Shown here: positions 54,327-62,712 of the stretch, piece after piece
Layout: every line of letters begins with the position of its first letter
Position numbering within the stretch: position 1 is the first letter of the stretch
From: Bifidobacterium sp. ESL0690
GTDB lineage: Bacteria; Actinomycetota; Actinomycetes; Actinomycetales; Bifidobacteriaceae
Assembly: GCF_029392315.1 (NCBI RefSeq)
Contig: NZ_CP113939.1
Coordinates: forward strand, 1,922,001-1,986,000
Length of the DNA: 64,000 bases
Reading direction: 5' to 3'
The notes under the pieces: generated by a model
The model's database searches: none
The model's input: only the letters and a program-made list of their open reading frames with translations
Told to the model about the DNA's origin: nothing
Position numbers and translations under genes: made by a program

Positions 54327-54373
54327 TACTATATCTAGGGATATATTCGGCGTTTCGACCCCAGATATAGTAA
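54327..54373. promoter_or_regulatory. Pair of NrdR-like boxes upstream of nrdD
   Basis: ACTATATCTAGGG (54328-54340) and its near-complement CCCCAGATATAGT (54359-54371) start 31 bp apart, the three-turn spacing typical of NrdR sites. The region also separates nrdD from xseA within the 338-bp gap 54216-54553. Repression of nrdD when deoxynucleotides are plentiful is expected. Confidence 0.75.
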
Positions 54374-54553
54374 CAATGGCGGAATAACGCGGAAATCAAA
54401 TGTGAAATACACCACAAAGTTTTCAGCCTCGGTGTGTCGCGTTGCATCACAAACAAAATTGTCCATACGTACTACAACACGTATTACAAAAGAATCTTGG
54501 CAGCGCCATTACGGAAATAAATTCTTGTCCTTCATAAAGAGGATTGTGGAGGC

Positions 54554-55876
54554 ATGGCTTTCAATACGAGATATGGGTATACCGCGCCCGACCAAGCAGG
54601 ATTTGCATCGGGTGCGGGCACAAACGAACAAGGCCCGAAACCGCTGGATCAGCTGCCGCGACTCGCGCGGGACACCACCCCGGAAAATCCCTGGCCGGTC
54701 AGCGTGGTCAGCCAGAAATACCACGATGCCGTGAAACGGTGGCCCGGCTCGTGGATTGAGGGGCAGATCGTCGAAATCAACATGCGTCGCGCCAGTTCCG
54801 GCTATATCACGTTGCGCGACAATTTCGAGGACATCTCCATTTCGGTGATGGGCTTCCGCAATTTCGTGGCGATGGCCTCGAACTTCCACCAGGGCGACCG
54901 CGTGGTCATCCACGGCAAGCCGGATATCTGGGTCAAGGCGACCCGTCTGAGCTTTGTAGCCGACGACATCCGTCGCATCGGTGCGGGCGATCTCAAGGCG
55001 CAGATCGACGAACTGCGCAAGAAGCTCAAAGGAGAAGGGCTGTTCGATCAGGAGAACAAGGTCGAGCTGCCAGAATTCCCGAAATGCATCGGGCTGATTT
55101 GCGCCCCTCAGGCGCGGGCGGAAGGCGACGTCATCACCAACGTCAACCTGCGCTGGCCGGCTGTGAAGTTCAAGGTCGTTCATGCCCACGTGCAGGGTGT
55201 GCAGTGCCCGTCCGATGTTATCGCCGCGATTCAAAAACTGGATGCCGACCCCGAGGTCGACGTCATTATCGTTGCCCGTGGCGGCGGCAGTTTCGAGGAT
55301 CTCATCGGCTTCTCCGACGAAGGCGTGGTTCGTGCCACAGCGGCGTGCGAAACTCCAATCATCTCGGCCGTGGGACACGAGGACGATTGGACGCTGATCG
55401 ATCTGGCATCCGATCTGCGTGCTTCCACCCCCACCGACGCCGCGAAGAAAGTGGTGCCGGACGTCCGCGAGCAATGGCAGCTCATCGCCAACGCCCGTGC
55501 GCAGATGAACATGCGAGTCCGGGCCCGTGTCGACAACGAAATCCGCGCCATCGAAGGCTATGCAAACCGCCCAAGCCTCACGCACCCGCAAACGATGCTT
55601 GAGCCGCACCAGCGCTTCATCGACGAATCCGTGCAGCGTATGCAGCTCGGGCTGACCCGCATTGTGGATGACGCTAGCCTGACCATCGAAAAGCTGCACG
55701 CCAGCCTGAGCGCTCTAAGCCCGCAATCCACGCTCGATCGTGGATACGCGGTAGTCCAGGCGGCCAATGGGCACGTGCTCGATGACGCTTCAGCCGTCTC
55801 CCCCGGCGACGTGCTGACCTTGACCCTGAGGAAGGGCGAGGTGGTCACCGAAACGAAATCGGTGAATCCGGAATAG
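54554..55876 (+). CDS. xseA: Exodeoxyribonuclease VII large subunit
   Basis: Catalytic subunit of the single-strand exonuclease that works in repair and recombination. The 440-residue protein has an N-terminal OB fold (WIEGQIVEINMRRASSGYITLRD, about 67-90), then the nuclease domain with GLICAPQARAEGDV, VARGGGSFEDLIGFSDE, AVGHEDDWTLIDLASDLRASTPTDAA and a C-terminal helical arm ending in LDRGYAVV. The first about 45 residues are a polar extension. GGAGG is close to the ATG and AGAGGA about 10 nt away. The small subunit gene follows after 112 bp. Confidence 0.95.
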   Translation: MAFNTRYGYTAPDQAGFASGAGTNEQGPKPLDQLPRLARDTTPENPWPVSVVSQKYHDAVKRWPGSWIEGQIVEINMRRASSGYITLRDNFEDISISVMGFRNFVAMASNFHQGDRVVIHGKPDIWVKATRLSFVADDIRRIGAGDLKAQIDELRKKLKGEGLFDQENKVELPEFPKCIGLICAPQARAEGDVITNVNLRWPAVKFKVVHAHVQGVQCPSDVIAAIQKLDADPEVDVIIVARGGGSFEDLIGFSDEGVVRATAACETPIISAVGHEDDWTLIDLASDLRASTPTDAAKKVVPDVREQWQLIANARAQMNMRVRARVDNEIRAIEGYANRPSLTHPQTMLEPHQRFIDESVQRMQLGLTRIVDDASLTIEKLHASLSALSPQSTLDRGYAVVQAANGHVLDDASAVSPGDVLTLTLRKGEVVTETKSVNPE

Positions 55877-55988
55877 GAAAGAACGAGATTGCTGCAATCG
55901 GAAATCAGGATATCGGTAGCGGCATTCGACTTTTGGATACAACAAACAGATCAATAACATCAATAAATAACAATATAAAGGACTGATC

Positions 55989-56324
55989 ATGGCAACAGCA
56001 AACAAGGAATCGAAGGACGACAAGGCCGAGGACACGAAAGCGGCAAAAGGCACTGCCCCGGCTTCGAGCCTCACCGACAAGGAACGCGACCAGATCGCGA
56101 AAATGCCGTATGAAGAGGCACGCGACAATCTTATCAAGGCTGTGCAGGCGCTGGAGGCCGGCGGGCTGAACCTTGACCAGTCAATGCATCAGTGGGAAGT
56201 CGGCGAGGCGCTGGCCAAGCGCGCACAAAGCCTCTTGAACGAGGTTCGCGCCAAACTCGAAAGCGCCGAGGCTGAGCAGCAGTCGACCGCCGCGACGGCT
56301 GGAACTCAGTCTAATTTGGAGTAA
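55989..56324 (+). CDS. xseB: Exodeoxyribonuclease VII small subunit
   Basis: Small helical partner of XseA, 111 residues. The family core MPYEEARDNLIKAVQALEAGGLNLDQSMHQWEVGEALAKRAQ in pattern (about residues 39-80) is typical. The N-terminal 35 residues are a Lys/Asp/Ala-rich extension. AAAGGA precedes the ATG. The last six codons and stop lie inside a 15-bp perfect hairpin (56305-56341), so the messenger's end is structured right at the stop. Confidence 0.93.
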   Translation: MATANKESKDDKAEDTKAAKGTAPASSLTDKERDQIAKMPYEEARDNLIKAVQALEAGGLNLDQSMHQWEVGEALAKRAQSLLNEVRAKLESAEAEQQSTAATAGTQSNLE

Positions 56325-56341
56325 TACCAAATTAGACTGAG
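56305..56341 (+). terminator. Hairpin that includes the end of xseB
   Basis: CTCAGTCTAATTTGG pairs perfectly with CCAAATTAGACTGAG across a 7-nt loop containing the stop codon. No T-run follows, so it may protect RNA or act as part of the structured block downstream, with which its right arm can compete. Confidence 0.55.
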
Positions 56342-56559
56342 CCTTCGCACGCTTAAGCGTGCTCACATCGCCTACGGGAAGTCCACAGGACTTCCCGCTT
56401 AACGGCTCAGCAATCAAACCTTGAGTAACGCAAGGCTAGATTCTGTCTTCGCGCGCATAAGGCACGCTCACCAAAACTACAAGAAGTCCACTGGACTTCT
56501 TGCTTAACGTTTTGGCCAGTAAGCAGCGCAAGGATGAATTGCGTCTTCGTACGTACGAA
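56337..56559 (+). repeat. Tandem hairpin repeat units between xseB and pntA
   Basis: Two full units and one partial unit, starting at CTTCG 56343, 56447 and 56545 (periods 104 and 98). Unit 1 has a palindrome GCACGCTTAAGCGTGC (56347-56362) and a 9-bp stem GGGAAGTCC/GGACTTCCC (56376-56396), enclosed by CTGAGCC/GGCTCAG (56337-56343 with 56404-56410). Unit 2 has GCGCGC/GCACGC (56451-56467) and AAGAAGTCC/GGACTTCTT (56481-56501), enclosed by CCAAAAC/GTTTTGG (56471-56477 with 56509-56515). The partial unit keeps only TTCGTACGTACGAA (56546-56559). Between units the stems change by paired substitutions while TCAC, TAC and GCTTAACG spacers are kept. Confidence 0.75.
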
Positions 56560-56652
56560 AAGCGCCCGAAAGTGGACACATTGCGACAACGGGGACGTTG
56601 CGTTGTAAATATTGATATATGAATATCACTGACCTCAAGAAAGGAGCGAGCG

Positions 56653-58229
56653 TGATTATCGGAATACCCAAGGAGACGGCTCCGGGCGAAAGACTGGTTG
56701 CGGCAACGCCAAAAACCGTCGGCCAGCTTAAAAAGCTTGGTTACGATGTCCTGATTGAAACTTCAGCCGGGAAAGAGGCAAGCTTCTCCAACGATGATTA
56801 CCACAAGGCGGGTGCAACAATCGGCAAAGCAGCGGACGCCTGGAACGCCGACATTGTGGTCACCGTCGACACCCCGACACCGGACGAAATCGCTCAGATG
56901 AAGTCGGGCGCGATGCTGATTTCGCGCCTCGCACCACAAAGCAACGCCAAGCTTCTCGACATCCTGGCACATCGCAATATCACGGCTTTGGCGCTTGATG
57001 CCGTACCGCGCATCTCGCGAGCGCAATCGCTGGACGTGCTTTCGACCATGTCTAATGTCTCCGGCTACCGCGCCGTCATCGAGGCCGCGGAATCCTACGG
57101 CGGCATGTTCGCCGGACAGGTCACCGCAGCCGGCAAAACGGCCCCGGCCAAGGTCTTCGTCATCGGCGGAGGCGTGGCGGGTCTGGCCGCCATCGGTGCG
57201 GCCGCTTCTATGGGCGCCGAGGTTCGTGCCTTCGACGTTCGTCCGGAAGCCGCGGAGCAGATCGAATCGCTGGGCGCCACGTTTGTACGTGCCGAGGGTG
57301 CCCAGCAGGAGAAATCCGACACCGGCTATGCCAAGGCCTTGAGCGAGGATCAGGAGAAGGCGACGCTGGCCTTGTATACCAAGGAAGCCGCCAATGCCGA
57401 TATCGTCATTACTACCGCTTTGGTTCGCGGCCAAGGCGTGTTGACCATCACCAAGGACGCGGTGGCCGGTATGAAGCCCGGTTCGGTCATCGTCGATCTC
57501 GCGGCAAGCGGTGGCGGTGATTGCGAACTGACACAACCCGGCAAGAAGATCACCACTGACAACGGCGTGACCATCATCGGCTACACCGATCTCGCCAGCC
57601 GCATGCCGCAGCAGACCTCGCAGCTTTACGGCACTAACGTGGTCAACCTGATGAAGCTCCTGACGCCGAAGAAGGACGGCACGGTTGTGCTCGACCTTGA
57701 CGACGAGGTGCAGCGCGGCATGACCGTAACCAAGGATGACAGCATTCTTTGGCCACCGCCCAAGGTTTCGGTATCGGCCGCAGCCAAGAGCGACAACAAG
57801 GCCAAGCAGCAACTGACGCCGGAGGAAAAGAAGGCTCAGGAAGACGCCGCCAAGGCCAAAGAAGCGGTCATCCAGGCGCAGAAGAGCAAGCGCAACACCG
57901 TACTCACGGCAGTTGCGGCCATTCTGCTTGCCATCGCGCTGGCGTTTGCCGACACGAAGCTCTTGATGACGTTCTCCATTTTCATCCTGGCGATTTTCGT
58001 GGGCTATTACGTCGTTTCCAACGTCACCCATTCGCTGCACACACCGCTGATGAGCCAGACGAACGCCATTTCGGGCATCATCCTCATCGGCTCGTTGCTG
58101 CAAATCGGCTCGAACAACACGCTGGTGACGGTGCTCGCCGTGGTTTCGGCGGCCATCGCCTCCATCAACGTGTTCGGCGGGTTCCTGGTGACTTACCGAA
58201 TGCTCAGCATGTTCAGGAAGGACGCGTGA
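56653..58229 (+). CDS. pntA: Proton-translocating NAD(P) transhydrogenase subunit alpha
   Basis: With PntB it moves hydride between NADH and NADP+ using the proton gradient and so makes NADPH. From GTG 56653 the protein is 525 residues and begins MIIGIPKET like E. coli PntA. AAAGGAG is 5 nt upstream. An ATG at 56619 would add 11 residues but has no ribosome site. The NAD(H) domain (1 to about 370) has [30 protein letters not shown] and [19 protein letters not shown] Lys/Ala-rich hinge and four membrane helices (about 420-520) follow, as in single-chain alpha subunits. Confidence 0.95.
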
Positions 58230-58233
58230 AATC

Positions 58234-59622
58234 ATGACACTTGAATCCATTGCCCAATCCGCCTACTTGCTGGCGGCAGTGCTGTTCATTCTTTCTCTCG
58301 CGGGTCTTTCCAAGCAGGAAACCGCCCGTCGCGGCAATATTCTCGGCATGCTTGGCATGTTCATCGCCATCGTCGCCACCATCGCCTTGGCGCTCGTTGA
58401 TTCCCAGCGTCCAATCTGGGTGACAGCCCTGCTGATCGCCCTGGTCTTCATCGTCGGCGCATCCATCGGCATCTGGAAGGCACGCACCGTCGAGATGACG
58501 CAGATGCCGGAACTCATCGCCATGCTCCACAGCTTCGTGGGCATTTCCGCGGTTTTGATCGGCTACAATTCGTGGCTCACGGAAAAGAACCCGAACGGCG
58601 CACATCTGGCTGAAATCTACATCGGCGTGCTCATCGGCGCCGTGACCTTCACCGGTTCCATCATCGCCTACCTCAAACTGGCAGGCAAGATGAAGTCGAA
58701 GCCGCTGATCATCCCCGGCCACAACATCATCAATCTGATCGTCCTCATCGTGATGCTCGCGATGATCGCCTGGTTCATCCCGACGCAATCAATCTGGCCT
58801 CTGGCCATCATGACCTTGCTCGCACTGCTGCTCGGATTGCACATGGTCGCGGCCATCGGCGGCGGCGATATGCCCGTGGTCATCTCGATGCTCAATTCCT
58901 ACTCAGGCTGGGCTGCGGCCGCTTCGGGCTTCATGCTCGACAACAACCTGCTGATCATCACCGGCTCGCTGGTCGGCGCTTCCGGCGCCATCCTCTCCTA
59001 CCTGATGTGCAAGGCCATGAACCGCAAGTTCATGTCCGTCATCCTCGGCGGATTCGGTGAGAAGCCGGCCAAGTCGAGCGACGCCAAGGAGATCACCGGT
59101 GAGGTGCACGAGACCACCGCCACTGACGTGGCGGAGATGCTCAAGAACGCACATTCGGTCATTATCGCCCCCGGTTATGGCATGGCCGTGGCCAAAGCAC
59201 AGCAGGCCGTGGCCGGCTTGGTCGAGAAGTTGCGCGCCCAAGGCGTCGAGGTCCGCTTCGCCGTCCATCCTGTTGCTGGTCGTTTGCCTGGTCACATGAA
59301 CGTGCTGCTGGCCGAAGCCAAGGTGCCGTACGACATCGTCATGGAAATGGACGAAATCAACGACGACTTCGCCGACACCGACGTCGTTCTCGTCATCGGC
59401 GCCAACGATACCGTCAACCCGGCCGCCGCCGTTGACCCCGATTCCCCCATCGCCGGCATGCCCGTGCTGCGCGTCTGGGAAGCCAAGCAGGTCGTTGTCT
59501 TGAAGCGCTCGATGGGCACCGGTTACGCCGGCGTGCAGAACCCGCTGTTCTTCAACGACAACACGTCGATGCTCTTCGGCGACGCAAAGGCCAGCGTGGA
59601 GGCCATCTCGAACGCGGTTTGA
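58234..59622 (+). CDS. pntB: NAD(P) transhydrogenase subunit beta
   Basis: Membrane and NADP(H)-binding subunit, 462 residues. About eight membrane helices (1-260) carry the proton path. The C-terminal domain has the NADP(H) motifs [48 protein letters not shown] and [12 protein letters not shown]. The ATG lies 4 bp after the pntA stop with AGGAAGG upstream. A strong terminator follows, so pntAB is a two-gene operon. Confidence 0.95.
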   Translation: MTLESIAQSAYLLAAVLFILSLAGLSKQETARRGNILGMLGMFIAIVATIALALVDSQRPIWVTALLIALVFIVGASIGIWKARTVEMTQMPELIAMLHSFVGISAVLIGYNSWLTEKNPNGAHLAEIYIGVLIGAVTFTGSIIAYLKLAGKMKSKPLIIPGHNIINLIVLIVMLAMIAWFIPTQSIWPLAIMTLLALLLGLHMVAAIGGGDMPVVISMLNSYSGWAAAASGFMLDNNLLIITGSLVGASGAILSYLMCKAMNRKFMSVILGGFGEKPAKSSDAKEITGEVHETTATDVAEMLKNAHSVIIAPGYGMAVAKAQQAVAGLVEKLRAQGVEVRFAVHPVAGRLPGHMNVLLAEAKVPYDIVMEMDEINDDFADTDVVLVIGANDTVNPAAAVDPDSPIAGMPVLRVWEAKQVVVLKRSMGTGYAGVQNPLFFNDNTSMLFGDAKASVEAISNAV

Positions 59623-59646
59623 ACGCAAAAGGAATAAAATAAAAAG

Positions 59647-59692
59647 CAGTTGGGGTCTATCCGTTGCTATCAGCGGATAGACCCCAACTTTT
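59647..59692 (+). terminator. Terminator of pntAB
   Basis: Perfect 16-bp stem (59647-59662 with 59673-59688) and T-run, 24 bp after pntB. Confidence 0.93.
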
Positions 59693-59759
59693 ACAAAATC
59701 TGGGCCATGAACCAAATAATTGAAGTTTTCAACCGAAAAATTTGGGTTCTATACCAAAA

Positions 59760-59801
59760 ATTTGGGCTTATCCACGAAACTGTAGGTGGATAAGCCCAAA
59801 T
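59760..59801 (-). terminator. Terminator of the 66-residue protein gene
   Basis: Perfect 15-bp stem (59760-59774 with 59787-59801) followed by TTTTT on the minus strand. AAAAATTTGGG is directly repeated at 59736-59746 and 59756-59766. Confidence 0.88.
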
Positions 59802-59824
59802 CGTTTAACAACCAGAGCGATAAC

Positions 59825-60025
59825 TCAGCCGAAGATGTCCTTGGCGGCCTTGGCCACGGAGTCGCCCATGAGCTCGCCCGTGTCGTTCTCCGCACCGAAA
59901 AGACGATTCAGCGCCTTGTCGGCCTGTTCGACGGTCATAGGCTTTCCGACCTCTTTGGCAACCGCCTGCAAATCAGTGATGGTAGTAACCTTAGAAAGCT
60001 TATCTACCAATGTTTTCTCGTCCAT
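59825..60025 (-). CDS. Small acidic protein, unknown function
   Basis: 66 residues from ATG 60025, preceded by GAGGAG. The protein is helical by pattern, acidic, without signal or membrane segment: MDEKTLVDKLSKVTTITDLQ, then AKEVGKPMTVEQADKALNRL, then a Gly-ending tail. The rhythm of the first 45 residues loosely recalls Nif11-type leader domains (helix, then a GKPMTxEQ-like turn, then helix), but no modification enzyme or transporter is beside it, so a free regulatory or structural protein is as likely. It has its own terminator. I do not recognise the family with confidence. Confidence 0.75.
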   Translation of the reverse strand: MDEKTLVDKLSKVTTITDLQAVAKEVGKPMTVEQADKALNRLFGAENDTGELMGDSVAKAAKDIFG

Positions 60026-60110
60026 GAGCACTCCTCGTTGTAATCTCACTTGTACGTTCGGCATTCTCTGCCTGCACCCCATCTTAGCCGCCTATGTAGA
60101 TGAATGTGTA

Positions 60111-60152
60111 TCATGTCACAATTTTTATCACAAAATGATTAAAGCGAATCAT
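60111..60152 (-). CDS. Possible 13-residue leader peptide
   Basis: AAAAAGGAGG, a near-perfect ribosome site, stands before ATG 60152, which opens a 13-codon frame (MIRFNHFVIKIVT) ending at 60111. It lies upstream of the 66-residue gene on the same strand. It could be a regulatory leader peptide, the remnant of a gene, or chance. Confidence 0.3.
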   Translation of the reverse strand: MIRFNHFVIKIVT

Positions 60153-60257
60153 AACACCTCCTTTTTCGCTTGAACCGCTGCCCCAAACCACTACTACAAA
60201 GGGATACGAAAGCGATACGGAAGGATGCCGAACGAGCTTCGCCCGACCAACCGTCGT

Positions 60258-61403
60258 TTATTTCACAGCGATGGTGGCGAGCAGCGCGGCATGATCCGAA
60301 CCGGGTATCGGCAGGGTGCTCACCTGCCCGGCGGTAATCCCCTGGTCGAGGACGATATGGTCGATACCCGCGAATTTCGGCACCCCCGGCTTGTTCGCCG
60401 GCCAAGTGAAAACGAACCCGTTGTCCGAACTTTGTGCGGCATCATGAAAGCGCGAACCCAGGATATTACGGAACGGCGTGTGGTCGGTGGTCGCGTTGAA
60501 ATCCCCCATCAGCACGTACCTGTCGTTCTTGTGCGAGCGCATCGCCGCCACCTCGTCAAGCGAAGTACGCCAGTCGTCCCAATAACCCGGCTTGGGAGAG
60601 GTGGTATGCACCGAAACGAAACGAATCGGCGTTTTGCCGTCACCAAACGAAACCGTGCCGCCCGGCATGAAGGAAGCACTGGAATCGACGTCATCGTCGG
60701 CCGGCGAGTCCAACGCCGTAGCCGAAAAAAGCGCGTTGCCGTATTTGCCGTCCGACGAGGAAATCTGGGAATACGGCAGGTAATCGTCGATGCCTTCCGC
60801 CTTCAACGCACGGACGAACGGCTTGGTGGTTTCCTGCAGCGCCAGCACCTCCACGCGCTGGTCACGCACCGCTTCCACCACCGCTTTGGCCGAAGCCCGG
60901 CCTTTGTAGACATTCGCCGTCATCACACGTGCGTAGGAATCGTGGGTATCCGCGTGGCTTTCTCCGACCGCCGAGACCGCGGCATCGTCAAGATGGGTCT
61001 TAGCGACGAAATAGGGATATTGCCACCATCCCTGAAGCCCGAGGCATGCCAACGCCAGCAGCGCAGCAAACCATCTGCGCGACGCCAAGGCGAGCACTAG
61101 CGCAAGTACACCCAACACGGCAAACCAAGGAGTGAACGCGGCGACCACAGGCACATACGGCAGCGATTGCAATTCCTCAGGCAGCTCACGGCTCACCGTT
61201 CCCAGCAACGCGGCGAGCAGACACAACCAAGCCAAAAGCGCTAGAACCTTACGCAGAAAACCTCCGCGTTTCCTTGATTGAGGCGCGGATTTCACAGTTG
61301 CTTTCGAGGTGGCCTTGGGCTTCGACCTGCCTTTTTGCGTCGATTTCGACCTCGACTTTGTCTTGCTTTGAGATGCCGTTCTGGATTTGGTTTTCGCCTT
61401 CAC
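60258..61403 (-). CDS. Membrane-anchored endonuclease/exonuclease/phosphatase family protein
   Basis: 381 residues. A very basic Lys/Ser/Thr/Arg-rich cytoplasmic N-terminus (1-47) is followed by three hydrophobic helices (about 50-130). The catalytic domain then faces outward: TANVYKG, LQETTKPF, GDFNATTDHTPFRN and GSDHAALLA are the metal, acid and His motifs of the EEP fold. Substrates of this class are phosphodiesters such as nucleic acid, sphingolipid or phosphoinositide; extracellular DNA or lipid is plausible. The GTG start at 61403 has AGGAAGG 5 nt upstream. Confidence 0.88.
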   Translation of the reverse strand: MKAKTKSRTASQSKTKSRSKSTQKGRSKPKATSKATVKSAPQSRKRGGFLRKVLALLAWLCLLAALLGTVSRELPEELQSLPYVPVVAAFTPWFAVLGVLALVLALASRRWFAALLALACLGLQGWWQYPYFVAKTHLDDAAVSAVGESHADTHDSYARVMTANVYKGRASAKAVVEAVRDQRVEVLALQETTKPFVRALKAEGIDDYLPYSQISSSDGKYGNALFSATALDSPADDDVDSSASFMPGGTVSFGDGKTPIRFVSVHTTSPKPGYWDDWRTSLDEVAAMRSHKNDRYVLMGDFNATTDHTPFRNILGSRFHDAAQSSDNGFVFTWPANKPGVPKFAGIDHIVLDQGITAGQVSTLPIPGSDHAALLATIAVK

Positions 61404-61577
61404 ATTGCCTTCCTGGTATTCGCAACCTTGATCGGGACTCGGCGGTTGCCTAGCATGATTTCTGCATTCATATTAGCCAATATCATGGCATTATGCCCGG
61501 CTACGCCTAGGATAAATCCATCGGCCGAAAAGCCTTTACCTTCATAATACGAAACGAAATAGAGGAAACGAGGAACC

Positions 61578-62501
61578 ATGCCCGAAACGGGTCACAACGC
61601 ACGAGTAATCACCATCACCACCAAGTCAGAGGACGGCCCGCTTCTCGTAATCCACGGCGGTGCAGGCGCTCGTGGCAATCACAGCGCCGAAGAAGTCAAC
61701 GCCGACCTCAACAGGGCACTCGACGCCGGATACGCGAAGCTAACAGCCGGGGCAAGCGCCGAAGAAGCCGTGGTCGCCGCCATCCATGTGATGGAGGACG
61801 CTCCGGAGTTCAATGCCGGACGCGGGGCTGCGCTCACCAGCGACGGCATCGTGCAGATGGACTCCTGCCTGATGGACGGCGACGGCAGGGTCGGTGCGGC
61901 CACCGGGCTCGACACAGCGCGTCACCCCATCGACGTGGCGCGGGCCATCAAAGACAAGACCAAGCACGTCATGTTCGCTGAGCCCACCGAGCAGGAACTC
62001 GCCGACTGGGGAATCGAAACCGAAAAGAACGAATACTTCATCACCGAAGAACGCCGCGAAGAACTTGTCGACGCGCAAAACAACGGCGACGACTGGCAGA
62101 AGCATGGCACCATCGGCGCCGTCGCCCGCGACGCACAAGGCCATATCGCGGCCGGCACTTCGACCGGCGGCATCACCAACCAGATGCACGGACGCGTCGG
62201 CGACACCCCGCTGCCCGGCTGCGGCACTTTCGCCGATCAGCGTTCGCTCGCCGTCTCCTGCACCGGCATCGGCGAGGCGTTCGTCAAAGCCGTGGCGGCA
62301 AACCAAATCGCATCCAGGGTACGTTTCGCCGGCCAAACCCCAGAAGAAGCGGCCAAGGCAACCCTCGACGAAGTGGACGGCTACCACGGCGATGGCGGCG
62401 TCATCATCGTCCCCGCCAAAGGCCACGGCGTCATCTCCTACAACAGCGAGACGATGAAATGCGGTTACCGCTCGAGTGCGGAAAGCCATGTACAAAGCTG
62501 A
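61578..62501 (+). CDS. Isoaspartyl peptidase / plant-type L-asparaginase
   Basis: Ntn-hydrolase precursor of 307 residues that cuts itself before Thr178 (HGTIGAVARD) to give active alpha and beta chains. It hydrolyses beta-aspartyl dipeptides and asparagine. VIHGGAG (24-30), NAGRGAALTSDG, the second-chain TSTGGITNQMHGRVGDTPLPGCGTFAD pattern and the C-terminal GDGGVIIV strand are typical. AGAGGAAACGAGGAA precedes the ATG. It stands alone. Confidence 0.93.
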   Translation: MPETGHNARVITITTKSEDGPLLVIHGGAGARGNHSAEEVNADLNRALDAGYAKLTAGASAEEAVVAAIHVMEDAPEFNAGRGAALTSDGIVQMDSCLMDGDGRVGAATGLDTARHPIDVARAIKDKTKHVMFAEPTEQELADWGIETEKNEYFITEERREELVDAQNNGDDWQKHGTIGAVARDAQGHIAAGTSTGGITNQMHGRVGDTPLPGCGTFADQRSLAVSCTGIGEAFVKAVAANQIASRVRFAGQTPEEAAKATLDEVDGYHGDGGVIIVPAKGHGVISYNSETMKCGYRSSAESHVQS

Positions 62502-62596
62502 ATAACAGCCGCTGAACGGTTAACAGCTGACAATGCCAAAGCGGGATGAAGTAAATCGCGCTGATAAACAGCAAACCACAAAAGGCAACAAACAGC

Positions 62597-62636
62597 AGGG
62601 GCGTTCCTCCATATCTAATCCTGGAGGAACGCCCCT
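62597..62636. terminator. Terminator between the asparaginase gene and the binding-protein gene
   Basis: Perfect 14-bp GC-rich stem (62597-62610 with 62623-62636), 12-nt loop, between convergent genes. Confidence 0.85.
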
Positions 62637-62712
62637 GTCATATCTGCCTATCTATTTTCCGGACACCGGAACGGCGTGCTGCACAACGCACGCACAGCGC
62701 CCTGCTGTTGCC

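Noticed and set aside
56337..56559. A CRISPR array
   Set aside because: There are only two and a half units, units are palindromic throughout with changing stems, and no cas gene is present.
56337..56559. A tRNA or known riboswitch
   Set aside because: No acceptor stem, anticodon or conserved riboswitch core could be found. The hairpins are too simple and repeated.
59825..60025. A bacteriocin or RiPP precursor cluster
   Set aside because: Only a loose resemblance to a leader domain. There is no modification enzyme, immunity gene or peptidase-transporter beside it.
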